Of a stretch of 64,000 nucleotides of DNA, positions 12,232-23,112 are shown one piece after another. The stretch comes from Ophthalmolycus amberensis (lineage: Eukaryota > Chordata > Actinopteri > Perciformes > Zoarcidae), in assembly GCA_024529925.1 (NCBI GenBank), contig JAFEUB010001117.1, forward strand, positions 186,001-250,000, written 5' to 3'. The notes beneath the pieces were generated by a model that was not told the DNA's origin, ran no database searches, and worked only from the letters and a program-made list of their open reading frames with translations. Position 1 is the stretch's first letter. Each line of letters opens with the position of its first letter. Made by a program: the position numbers and the translations under genes.

Positions 12232-15200
12232 ATGACCAGTGCTCAGCTGCTGAAAACTCCGCCAGAAGAGTCTGTGTTTGGTGCCCAGCTGTCCCACAGG
12301 ATGGCATCCACTGTGTCTGCTGTACCCCGCGCCGTCCTGGGACCCTCGCCCCCCCCTCCAGGTGTCTGGCCTCCTCTGGACTTTGCCCTGGGCTCTCTGG
12401 CCTGCTGCGCTGCCTGTGTGTTCACCAATCCCCTGGAGGTTGTGAAGACCCGTCTGCAGCTTCAGGGAGAGCTGCGTGCACGGGGATCCTACCAGAGACA
12501 CTACCGCGGAGCCCTGCAGGCCCTCTGGGTGGTGGGCCGCACAGACGGTCTCCGGGGCCTGCAGAAGGGGCTCTCAGTCGGGCTGATGTACCAGGGTGTG
12601 ATGAACGGTGTGAGGCTGGGCTCCTACTCCTACTGTGAAGCTCTGGGTATCACCTCGTTCCACGGGGGCAGTCTGCTGTCAGGGGCCGGGGCCGGGGCGC
12701 TGGGTGCCTTCATTTCCTCTCCTGCGTACCTGGTAGGTTTACTAAAAGTGTCTCCTCTATCGCAGGGGTCCCCCATATTGTTTTGGTTTTGGCCCCCCAT
12801 CACAGGGTGCATGTCTGTGAGTTTTGAGCAGTTCATTTGAAGTGATTTTTTAAATCATTTTCAGACTTTAAAAAACCTTTTATAGCCAAAACTACAGGTA
12901 ATTTTGATGGGTTCCTGGCTCCTATTGCTGATTATAGGTCAGCTCTATAGGTTTTCCTTTGTAAATTCAATAAGTGTTACAAGCCATTTGCAGTTAAAGT
13001 TATATTGTGGCCATTTACTGTAAATAACAAAGATGTATGTCCAAAAGATCACAGTCACAACTATGAGAATGAGAGTATGTTTTTCTTGTGATCATCTCCC
13101 AAATGTTGTACGAGATGTCAATCATGATGTCATTTTGTGCTATCTGTGTGTGTGTGTGAAACCCCATTTACCAGTGAGAGTGTCCGATTAGGTCACACTC
13201 ACCAGACTCAACCTCCAAAAAGTTAATTAACAGCCAAGCAACTGACATAAAGACGACAAGGAAGCTAATGTGGAAAGACAATATGACTAATTGTCCTCTG
13301 TGGCAAGCTTCAGACATATTATGCAAAAGGTTTCAGAGCAACACTGTTTTATGCAACCTGTTTGAATAATACCAACACAGTGTTCTCCAACGACGACCAG
13401 GAATCAGTAGGGGTGGGGAAAAAATCGATACAGCATAGTATCGCGATATTTTGCGTGGCGATTTTGTATCGATACACGGACGCAAAGTATTGATCTTTTA
13501 TTATATAAACTATAAAAAAAATAATAAAATTATACAAAGATGGAGACATCTGGCCTGACAGCGGAGTTAAATCTGCCAACAGTAGCAGGCTCATGGGGAG
13601 AGTGCAGCGCATAACTGTCTCTCTGCCCTCGACGTCCACGCATCGCAAGTTATACTGAGTTATATAACTCTTATATCCTACTTATATAAGTTATAGTTCA
13701 TATGCTGAGTCCACACTTTGCATTTAGTCAAGTTGGAGTATGTAGTAATACAAACTGTTCAGTTTGTCAGGTTCATGCAACATTTATGACATTGTTGGTC
13801 AGTCTGTCTGCTTGACAATCCTATTCTGCTGCAATAAAAATGATTGAAGTGAGATGAACAGACTGAAAACTTTATCTTATTAGATAAAACCTGTTGACAC
13901 AGTTTTCCTTTGGGGACATAATTTGAAGTTGAAAAAAGTAATAAATCGCAATATAGGCCTATGTTATCGCAATACTCAGAATATCGCAGTATCGTGATAA
14001 TATCACAGTATCGTGATAACATCGCATCGTGACCTAAGTATCGTGATAATATCGTATCGCGGGATCTCTGGTGATTCCCACCCCTAGGAATCAGACCATG
14101 TTTGCACCTGGTGCGTCTAAATAGACCACGTATGGACAAGAGGAAAAATGAATGCAATTTATTTATAGAGCGCTTTTCACAGACATAACATCACAAAGTG
14201 CTTAACAGAGCAGAAAGTTAAAAGCATGAAAAACACAATGTGACCCTAGGGTCAATAAATTACATACACAGAGAAAAATTAAAAATAGATAAATAAATAA
14301 ATATTTAAAAATAAAATAAAAATGTAAAACATTTTAAGAGCAGGTCTAGGACATGGGTTTTTACTCAAAATGACAGCGACCAATAACTCTTACAATGTAC
14401 ATGCAGATACGTCAGTATTGATTAAATATAGAAAATATGTCCACTTATTCTTTAACAATAACTCTCTTGAGCCACTAAAGGGTGATGCGACTAAAGGTAG
14501 TTTAAAGGGAAAATATGGTAAACAACAACAACAACCTCCTAACTGTGTGAAATAAATGAGATGTGTCACACAAAAAAATGGAAAACTTCAATTCAAACAT
14601 GACATTGCAAACCCTCTGCAATTGGCCTGAACAAGAGTATGTAATTCATCACATCGGAGACAGGAGGAGCAAACCAGCTCAGTTTCACAGGCATCTCAAA
14701 TGTCTATTTTGATCCAGCACAAGGACTCGTTCGGCAAAGTGACATTACATGGATGTGTGTGGTTAGTCACATGATGTCTAATCTAGTTTATGAAAGAATA
14801 CAAGATCAAACAATATGATCTAAAGCTGACTTAACCATATCTTGTCCATATGAATGAATAATATATATATTTTCTTTATCCATCTGCCCCCCCCCCCAAC
14901 CTGTCCACATTAATGTCCCATTCAGTGTTTGTCAGATTACATGCAGACTTACTCTGCATCTATAAAACCAGACGAGACTCATAATATTTTAACATTCACA
15001 CCTTTGTCAAATGTCACTGTCTCGTGATTTAAAGCACAATACGTGAACGTTCTCTGCACGTCCCTCCTCATTCGAGAGGAGTAGTGTTTTTGCTTTCCTG
15101 CCTCAGCTGTCATTTAAAACCAGCTCCAACATTTTCCACCGTCATGGAAAGACAATATTGTTTTACAACACGTTTGTCTCTCTCACTAAATATAATCATG

Positions 15201-17208
15201 GCCATTGCTTCGACCTACCCACTGCTGCCAAAATATACAGTTCCTTCTGGCTCCTTGCTGTTGGCAGCGAGTGAAGGAAAAGAAGGTTGGCTGAAGGTTA
15301 TTGTATTGACGTTCTGTATGAGATCGAGTGGAGAGACTTCTTGGTTTTGTGCGAGCCATAACTGCTGGTTGATCGTTACGGCTTTGTGCGAATGAATCAC
15401 TGAGGAATATGTAAAGACAAGTTTGTGTATGTGAATCACACCTGGTAAGCATTGGCAGAGCTACCTGTAACTGTTGCATAACTCATGCTGGCATCTAAGA
15501 CATCAGCCGACTTAGTTACAACAAGTCTGGTTTGTCCCTACTTGGATTGATTTTTGGCATTTTCTTCATAGGTGAAGACTCACCTGCAGGCTCAGACTGT
15601 GGAAGCCATAGCTGTAGGCCACCAGCATAACCATCGGGTAAGAACGACACGCTCAAAGTAAGACGCATGAAGACACTGTATGTTGTTTTATCTGGAATTA
15701 TGTCATCGTAAATATGTACCATGCTGGACATACTTCAATTAAGTAAAAGTCATTCATTCAAAATTCTAAGTAAAAGTATGTAAATATTACCAGAAGAAGT
15801 TACTTAGAGTATCAAAAGTAATGCAGAGTGTTTTTTGACACTGCTGATACAGTTAAAGTATCTGCAGAAAGGCAGAGTATGCATTGATCTTGTATTTTGT
15901 AAGCAATATCTGAAAGCACACCCACAGTCCACCCACACTGGTGGATACGCTGCACTTGATTGAGCAGCTCCCTCACTCTTCTGTTGGATATGTTGAACCT
16001 GTTAGTGTAGGTCATCTTTCCCTGTTATAACTCTCATCTGTCAAATAAATGTTTTATAAAAAAAGAACAACATTTCCCTCTGAAATGTACTCAAGTAGAC
16101 GTATAAAGTTGCATAAAATGGAGATACTGAAGTACAATTTTGAGATATTTCTACTATAGTAAATGTACTTCGTTACATTCCACCACTGATAGATACTTCA
16201 TTTTGGTGTTTAAACTTTGTACTGGTGCCTCATAATGTTCATGTATAATTTGTAGGGGTGGATAAAAACAAATACCGCACTGATCACAAGACCCAGTGGT
16301 CTCAATGCACATTTAAACACGTAACATTGGTGCTTTGCTACTTTGCACTGGTATGACTCAAAGTTATATGCATGAAAAAAGCTTTAAAGTCCATCAGAAA
16401 CACATTTCTATCACTATTTACTACCACCACATGATAGAGAGACATACACTGTATCATTGGGTGCTATATCTGCTACTTCCAACACACCAATGCCTTTGTT
16501 TTCCTACATTTCAGGGAGTCTCTGATGCCTTTGTTACCATCTATAGAAGAGACGGTTTAATTGGTCTTTGGAGAGGAGTGAACGGGGCCGTGCCTCGAGT
16601 CATGGTGGGATCAGCTGCTCAACTGGCAACCTTCACCTCGGCCAAGGAATGGGTGTCACATTCCCAGGTATACAGTGATAAACAGCTGACTATCTTTACA
16701 GCACATGTACCCGAACAGTTGCCGTCACGCTATAAGCCAAACGTCAAACCTCAGTTCATTTCTTATCTTGCAGTGGTTTAGTCCAAACAGCTGGCTCATA
16801 GCTTTGATAGCCGCCATGATAAGTGGAGTCGTTGTGGCGATCAGCATGACACCGTTTGACGTCATTAGTACGCGGCTCTACAACCAGCCAGTGGATGAGT
16901 TTCGTAAGGTGAGTTTGAGTGACCTTGTTTCATCAAATTAGTTGTTGCTCTCAACAGTGGCACACAAGATTAACCAAATACATACTGAGACTTACTGTCT
17001 TCCTTCTCTGCCTGTTCAGGGGCGTCTGTATCATGGATTTTCCGATTGTTTGCTGAAGGTGTGCCAAGCCGAGGGCCTGCTGGGGTTGTATAAAGGCATG
17101 GGCCCTGTCTTCCTACGCTTGGCCCCACACACAATGCTCAGTATGCTGTTCTGGGATCTGATGAGGCAACACACGGTGAAGGACAACCAGAGCCAGGGAA
17201 GGAGCTAA
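12232..17208 (+). CDS. slc25a34: solute carrier family 25 member 34 (mitochondrial carrier), complete CDS
   Basis: Five exons: 12232-12732, 15572-15637, 16515-16667, 16774-16908 and 17020-17208. All phases are 0. The product is 347 aa from the first ATG, or 324 aa from a second in-frame ATG at 12301, against about 304 in human. Three mitochondrial-carrier repeats are seen. The signature motifs are PLEVVKTRLQ (repeat 1), PAYLVKTHLQ (repeat 2, across the exon 1/2 join) and PFDVISTRLYNQPVD (repeat 3). The second and third depart from PxDxxK as in human SLC25A34. The substrate is uncertain; family members of this branch (SLC25A34/35) resemble yeast oxaloacetate/dicarboxylate carriers. It should sit in the mitochondrial inner membrane. 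Intron 1 holds a hAT-like insertion. The neighbour tmem82 follows as in human. Confidence 0.95.
13408..14086. mobile_element. hAT-like non-autonomous element in slc25a34 intron 1
   Basis: The ends TAGGGGTGGG and CCCACCCCTA are inverted repeats. The element is flanked on both sides by the identical 8-bp sequence GGAATCAG (13400-13407 and 14087-14094), a perfect target-site duplication of hAT length. The interior is rich in ATCGTGATA/TATCGCGATA blocks and has no transposase ORF. Length is 679 bp. Confidence 0.92.
14153..14215. mobile_element. retroelement 3'-tail-like fragment
   Basis: A TTTATTTATAGAGCGCTTTTCACAGACATAA-type sequence that I recognise as a common teleost interspersed repeat tail. 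Family assignment is uncertain. Confidence 0.35.
15722..16188. mobile_element. hAT-like element remnant (TTCCACCACTG end) in slc25a34 intron 2
   Basis: The right end GTTACATTCCACCACTG matches the complement of the CAGTGGTGGAATGTAAC terminus common in fish. It is preceded by AAGTAC/AGTAAAAGTA-rich sequence. No clear left end or target duplication was found, so the element appears truncated. Confidence 0.5.
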
Positions 17209-17805
17209 AACATCCCAATCATCCTGCACATGATTGGCTGGACTCTGGACATTGAATTTAATGCAAATGTTTGACATTTTGGTAAATGTGCTTATACGCT
17301 ATAAATAAGCATATTTCCCAAAATGTTGAACTATTGCTCTTAAGTGAGACTCACTCTGTCTGACAAATGTTGCACAAACTCTCACAAACATTTTCAAGAG
17401 TTCCTATAACATTTCTCAAATGTATATGCTGTTAAACGATCAGATTTCACTTTAATACCTCAAATGATGAATTTACAAGCAATAGGCTTTCATGTGTATA
17501 CAAATCTGAAATGAGAGAAGGGAGACCCGTGTGCTTGCAGGCATATCAATTGAGTGCCGATGAGATGAAGAAAAAGACTGGATTATAGAAACATAAGCTC
17601 TGTGTTGTTCATAGCCCAATATGACTGCTGTCACAGTTTAATACATAATTCTAGTTGCCTTGTATGTTATATGTAAAGAAAAACATCTGATGGGATTGTT
17701 TTTATTTACTGACATATTGATTTGAGGTTTTTATGTACAGAAATGTAACCTACGGGTACTTCAAGCCTTTGAACAACAGTTGATGATGATAATAATAATA
17801 ATAAT

Positions 17806-17811
17806 AATAAA
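17806..17811 (+). terminator. slc25a34: slc25a34 poly(A) signal candidate
   Basis: AATAAA at the end of an ATA trinucleotide run (about 17790-17810), roughly 600 bp after the stop codon. Nearer variants were not excluded. Confidence 0.35.
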
Positions 17812-17977
17812 GAATGTTTTGTATAAAAAGCATTAAATACATTTGATTTTGTGTCCTCTTGGACTCAAGTGCTGCATATTTGAAATGCATGATATCTAAG
17901 ACGCATTGTAAGCAAAGTGTGCTTTTCTTTAAAGCCATTTAAAAGGTGTCTGATTGCTCTGTTTTTGAGAAGAGTCT

Positions 17978-18012
17978 CACATTCTTTCATCAGGAAATGA
18001 TGAAAGAATGTG
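17978..18012. repeat. near-perfect hairpin between slc25a34 and tmem82
   Basis: Arms CACATTCTTTCATCA and TGATGAAAGAATGTG pair perfectly over 15 bp around a 5-base GGAAA loop. Confidence 0.85.
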
Positions 18013-18240
18013 GACTGACAACCATTCTCTGATAACATTTGACCTCTGGACCTGAAACACAAAGCCCACTCAGACCCGATGAGGAGGAGAAAATAAAGGC
18101 AACGTGACGGTCGGATTCACAGTAATTCAACATTAACTGACTTGTAGTTTCTGATCAGGTTCTTAGATTGAAGTAGCATGAGCGAGAGATCATAGCACTT
18201 TTTTGTGTTTCCTTGTTGAGATATTACAAGGAATACAAAC

Positions 18241-20116
18241 ATGTTTTTTTCCTTCGCCTGGATCACGGGACCTTCCTTTGATTCAAACCCAATAGACTGT
18301 TTTTTTCAAGGTGAGTTGACGGTATGTTTTTCTTCTTCATGACAATTTAAAGAAAAATCTAAATTCCCAGAACTTCTGTGTAAAGTAGTTACCTTACGAT
18401 TTGTTTTTACGCTGTGTTGTTATTTATGCGTCAAAGGGCTCGTGGGCGCATGTGGAATATCAGTGCTGTGCCATTTGATGAGAATTTACAACCTTATTCA
18501 AACATGCAGGTGAGCTTATTTCATAAAAACGGAGAGAAATTACATAATGTATTCAAGTGAAGTATATTCATGTCAAATTTTCCCCTCTACACAGTGATTC
18601 TGAGACGGAAACTGAAAGCAAACAGAGTTCATTCTCAGCTAGCAATCTCCTGAGAGGGAACTGGATAACAGTTCTGCAGTTCTGGTTCCTGACGGTCCTC
18701 CTGTCTCTGGTGGGCTTGAGGGTTTCCTCTCTGATAGTGCTGGAGTTTTCTCTCAGAGCTGTTTCTGCCTGGGCATCAGCAGGACTGGTGAGTTATCAAA
18801 CACATAAACAGAGCAACTGACAACTGATTTAGACTTGTTTTATGCGGGTGTACTATCGCCGTTTGTTCTTGTGCATATACAGATATTTCTACACTGACCT
18901 GAATTTATTTTAACCCACACTCTTGTGTCTGTATGAACTAAGGATGCCAAAGGCAGAGGCCTAGACCTGCTCCTGATCCAGTGCCAGTTTTCCCTGGGAT
19001 GCGGCCTCACCTGTACTCTTGACTTCCTCCATCAGGGGGCTCTACACAGCTCCTTTAGCTTGTTTCTGGCAGCTGCTCTCAGCTGGGCACTGGCCAGTGC
19101 CAGCCACAGTGTGTGGAGGCATGTGGCCAGACTCTACCCACTACATAGCAGAGAGCGTTACTGTGGGAAGTGCATCACCCTCCTGGCCTCCGGACACACC
19201 ATACTGGCTTCACTACAAAGAGCGGTTGTCTTGGCCTTTGCTGTAGCAGCTGTGGCTTCCACCGCTACGGTTTATGACCACTTCCTGTCCCAGAAAGATG
19301 CTCTAAAGTTTTGGACTCCATTGACACTCTGCTACACCATGTTGGTGGTCTACATTCAAGGTGATCGTCTGGTCAACCATATAGGAAATGAAAATGGTCC
19401 TTTAAGAAGACTTCTGGAGGAAGAAATATTTGAAATGAGATCAGATAACTTTATTGATCCCTAGAGGGGAAACTAGTTTGGTCACCCAGCATAGTGACAG
19501 ATAACAAAAGAGACACAACTCAGTCAAATAATAGACAACAAATACAATTTTAAAAATGAAGGCCATTAGTGATGCAACTGAAAATGGAACCAATAAAACA
19601 ATCATTATAAAATGAGTCAAACCATACAAATTATATCAAACGCACAACCCATATCTCAGAAAACAAGCGAGAATCATGTCACACGGCACAAAAGATCTTT
19701 CATCGTTATTGTGTTTTTGATTTTGCACAGAGGATCAGCAGCGGCAGACTGGCAGGGAGGCCCTGCTGCAAACTGTCGTGATGCGACTGGGAGGCTTACT
19801 GGTGCTCATGTTGATGATGGGCCACTGGTCTGATGTCCTCCATGTCCTCATCAGTTTCCTGGGTGAAGCAGTCTGCCTGCTGCCCTCTCAGGACCTGCTG
19901 AAAGCTGCGTTCAAGGTTTCCCACTCAGTGATTTTACAAATATATTCTATGGTTCCCCTTTTTTGCATTTAAACTGCCATTTCTACAACATGACTATTTC
20001 TGGATTCATTGTATAAATGTATAGAAATATGAAAATTACATTAAATTGTCACGCTTCACTCTTAGGAAGAAGAAGAAAACAGAGCTCCAGTCACAAAACA
20101 AAGGAACTCTCATTGA
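18241..20116 (+). CDS. tmem82: transmembrane protein 82, complete CDS
   Basis: Six exons: 18241-18310, 18437-18509, 18595-18787, 18943-19360, 19731-19915 and 20066-20116. Phases are consistent, giving 329 aa against about 343 in human. Conserved blocks recalled from human TMEM82 are VLEFSLRAVS (exon 3), the Cys-rich QCQFSLGCGLTC followed by SRERYCGKC (exon 4), FWTPLTLCYTMLVVYIQ (end of exon 4) and a GG(L/F)-VL-hydrophobic helix in exon 5. Several hydrophobic stretches suggest a multi-pass membrane protein. Its function is poorly defined; it is reported mainly in liver and intestine. The last exon is short and charged (EEEENRAPVTKQRNSH). It lies between slc25a34 and fblim1 exactly as in human. 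The start Met follows the family N-terminus. Confidence 0.93.
19430..19520. mobile_element. LINE 3'-end-like fragment in tmem82 intron 4
   Basis: AACTTTATTGATCCCTAGAGGGGAAACT resembles the 3' tail shared by many fish LINE elements. Only a short remnant is present. Confidence 0.4.
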
Positions 20117-20211
20117 AAACTTCATCAGATGACCGTTACTGATGCACCGGAAGTCTACCTCAAGGACCAGAAACTACCTCAAATGTCAAAATATGCCAAT
20201 ACTTGATGAAT

Positions 20212-20217
20212 AATAAA
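20212..20217 (+). terminator. tmem82: tmem82 poly(A) signal
   Basis: AATAAA about 100 bp after the stop codon. Confidence 0.65.
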
Positions 20218-20636
20218 AGGATCATTGTGGCCACGCTTGTGATAATGTGTCTACTTCACTGTTCTTGAGTCTTGTTTTAAACAGAAGGAAAGAACGAGGA
20301 GTTTGTAATTCTGTACCATAGCTGCTGTTTTATTTCCAGTATTAACTTGAAGATTTAGCCAATGTGATTATTGATATTATGTTGTTTTGATGCGTCGTGT
20401 AATGGAAGATATTCATGACAACATATTGTCAAGCTGCTCATTATATTGTACTGAAGATGTTTTTTTTTAATTGATAGAAACAGCATAATTATACCAAATA
20501 AATGAAATAAAGCCATTGATTAGAATAGAGATGAGCATGAAACATACACAATGTAAACAGAATAAACCTCCACCAGTAGAGGATGAAGGCTTGTCAAAAA
20601 AATGTTTTTTGAAATGGTTCCAATCTTTAATATGGT

Positions 20637-21182
20637 CAGGGATGGACAGTAATTTAAAAAGTACTCATTACTGCAATTGAGGGGCTTTTTGAGGCTCTTT
20701 CCACACATTAATTCTAGTTTAGCTTAAGTTGATCAAATCTTCGACAACAACTACACATTTTTGGAGACGTATTCTTTGAGAAATGAGAAATGAATGAATA
20801 ATTCTTGAAAAGCATTGATTAATAGCAGAGACATTGGTCAGTTGAGTGACAAAGAGAGAATTTTACACATGGAGATGAATTGACTCTTGATGAGTTTGTT
20901 TTTATTGTTTTTCAACAAAAAGCTTGCATGACAAACAGCAGGTGTGAAGTTTTAAAGAAGTGGGTATGAGACAGTGGGTTCTAATGAAATACATTATCCA
21001 GTTGCATTATGGGAAGTGTAGGATCTTGCTTTTTTGGAGCTAGACGCTGAACTAAAAGTCAGAATACTTCAGCCTCTGTCTATCACATTCTCCTTAACTT
21101 TATTGCCTACTAATCTTACTCCTACTTGAGGTATTTTGGTGAAGTAACTATTTCTCCCTGAGAAGTAGTTTCTCCACCCCTG
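20637..21182. mobile_element. degraded hAT-like TIR element
   Basis: The left end CAGGGATGGACAGTAA and the complement of the right end, CAGGGGTGGAGAAACT, resemble each other and the CAGGGGTGGAAAGTAAC type of hAT terminus. Flanking 8-mers agree at only 5 of 8 positions, so the boundaries are tentative. Confidence 0.45.
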
Positions 21183-22480
21183 CAGATGTTTGCAGTTAGG
21201 AAATCAACATCAATTGTATTTGTGAACATGCAATTGTCGTTGTTTTTTCCTGTCTACTGGGTCTCTTCCTGTTCCTTTCCCTTCATTCTGTCTCAAAAGT
21301 TATCCTGCTCAACCAAGCATATAAAACTGAGAAAAAAAAAACCATTGTGATGTTGATGAGTGATTTGAAAAGTCATGCTGTAGAAGCAGTGAAGAGGTTC
21401 AGAGGGTTTGATGAGGATTTAGGCTGTTGGGGGGAGGAGCATGGAGGTCTGGGGATTGTGTCATCAGCAGGCATGCTCCCTCCTGCAACCGTGACATCAC
21501 TGCAGCATTCCTTTCCACAGAGCTGGAACAACAGAGACCCCCATCCCTGTCCTCATCTCCGTCTCCTGTTAACCCTCTCTCTTCTTCCACTCTGACACAT
21601 ATTCAACATGTAGTTTCTCACTCTATCCTCCCTCTTTTTGACTCTCAGGAGGGAAGTAGACCTTAAAAGGTTTGGCTCCAGAAACTAACCACAATATTTG
21701 CTGATCAGTAGACCTGATATCGCTTGGACTCACTCTGGTGGAGAGCACCAAACACAACAAAGCAGCTTTTTCATGGCTCTCACAGACACCGCCCCCCCTC
21801 TCTCCTAATACACCAATATCTCCTCTTGCACAATGTCCTGATTCATTGCACTGTAATGCTACGGCTCCTTTACGGCTGCTTTCAACCAAAGAAGCTTCAT
21901 CAGCAGAGCCTGATGAAGTCCACCCCCATGTTATCAGACGTCGGTGGGGCACAAATGGACGCAATGCCATGAGACACTGATAGTGAGTCAAGGCTAAAGT
22001 GATATAATGTGGTGGGGGAAGGGAAGAAGGAAAGAGGGAGAAGAAAAAGGAGGCAGACTCAATGAGGGAGGTAGGGAAAATAAAGCTGACAGAACAATAA
22101 GGCAGAGCTGCACAGGAGAGAGAGCAAGAGGACAGTTTGAGATAGAGAGTTTCTCGAAAAAGGCAGGTACAGTCACATCCTGCTGGCATGCAAAAAGATA
22201 AAGGAGTAGGAGGTGCAAGTGAATCTTTTTAAGGGCAAAGACCTTGTGAGATACTTTATGATATTATATATTTAATTTGTAAAAACGTCTGACTGTTTGC
22301 TCTTGGTTAGTTTGCCAACTGTTGACTTGCATGACTTTCTTTGTGTCTCCACATGCATGCATGCCAGTGTGTTTGTGTGTGGGTGTGTTCCTGCCAAGTT
22401 CTCATAGTGGATGCATGTGTCATGCATTTTTACTGCACTTTGCCCGAGATTAACTGTTCACCTTTTACGGTTGGGAGGGA
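21183..22480. other. tmem82-fblim1 intergenic region
   Basis: Includes a purine-rich tract (about 22009-22090, GGGAAGAAGG-type). It also holds a 188-codon low-complexity minus-strand ORF that I do not support as a gene. It probably contains the distal fblim1 promoter. Confidence 0.4.
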
Positions 22481-22717
22481 GGTGGTATTGTCAGTCAGCC
22501 AGAGAAGGAGGAGGGGTCGACGGACGAGAGAGTCTGGGAGGGAGGTGCAGAAGGAAAAGGAGTGGCCTTCTGCTGATAGTCTCCCTCTCTACCGGAGTAA
22601 AGTCTTCTCTCAGTGGCAGCTTACAGGAGGGAAAACACACCAGAAGTTTTGAGACACAGAGGAGGGAAGGAGAAAGAGGAAAAGACTGAGCTGTCTCCAA
22701 ACCACATTTTCTCCCAG
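22481..22717 (+). promoter_or_regulatory. fblim1: probable fblim1 non-coding 5' exon (start approximate)
   Basis: The segment ends with CCCAG/GTATGT, a strong donor at 22718, and the first coding exon has its acceptor at 23109-23110. No ORF continues across the junction, so it would be 5' UTR. The exon start is not visible. Confidence 0.4.
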
Positions 22718-23112
22718 GTATGTAAAGGCAGCTCACAGCCAGAGTCAGTGTTTAAAGGAAACAAATGATTCAGATGTGTGCTTTCTGTCTCCTAAACCAT
22801 TCATTATAGGGAATAAGGGCTGTGAGTGTGTGAGTTTACCTTTCTAAAGTGATAGTGAGCACACCCACAAAGTTGACTGAGAGGGCGTGTACACTTAGAA
22901 TCAACACTATTGAGATGATAGTAATAACATGTGTCAAGTTCAATATCATTATGTATTTTTCTTACACTCCGGTTGCTCAAGATCAAGTAGTGATGAGTCT
23001 GTGGTGTGTTCCTGTGATTCCATAGAACTATAAAACATGTTGCCAGCAGTCTTGAGTGCAGATAATAATTGTTCCGTCCTCCTTATAGGCTGTATGTGGG
23101 TTTTATACAGTC

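Noticed and set aside
21623..22189. 188-codon minus-strand ORF upstream of fblim1
   Set aside because: Low-complexity, opposite a purine-rich tract, with no recognisable domain or splice context.
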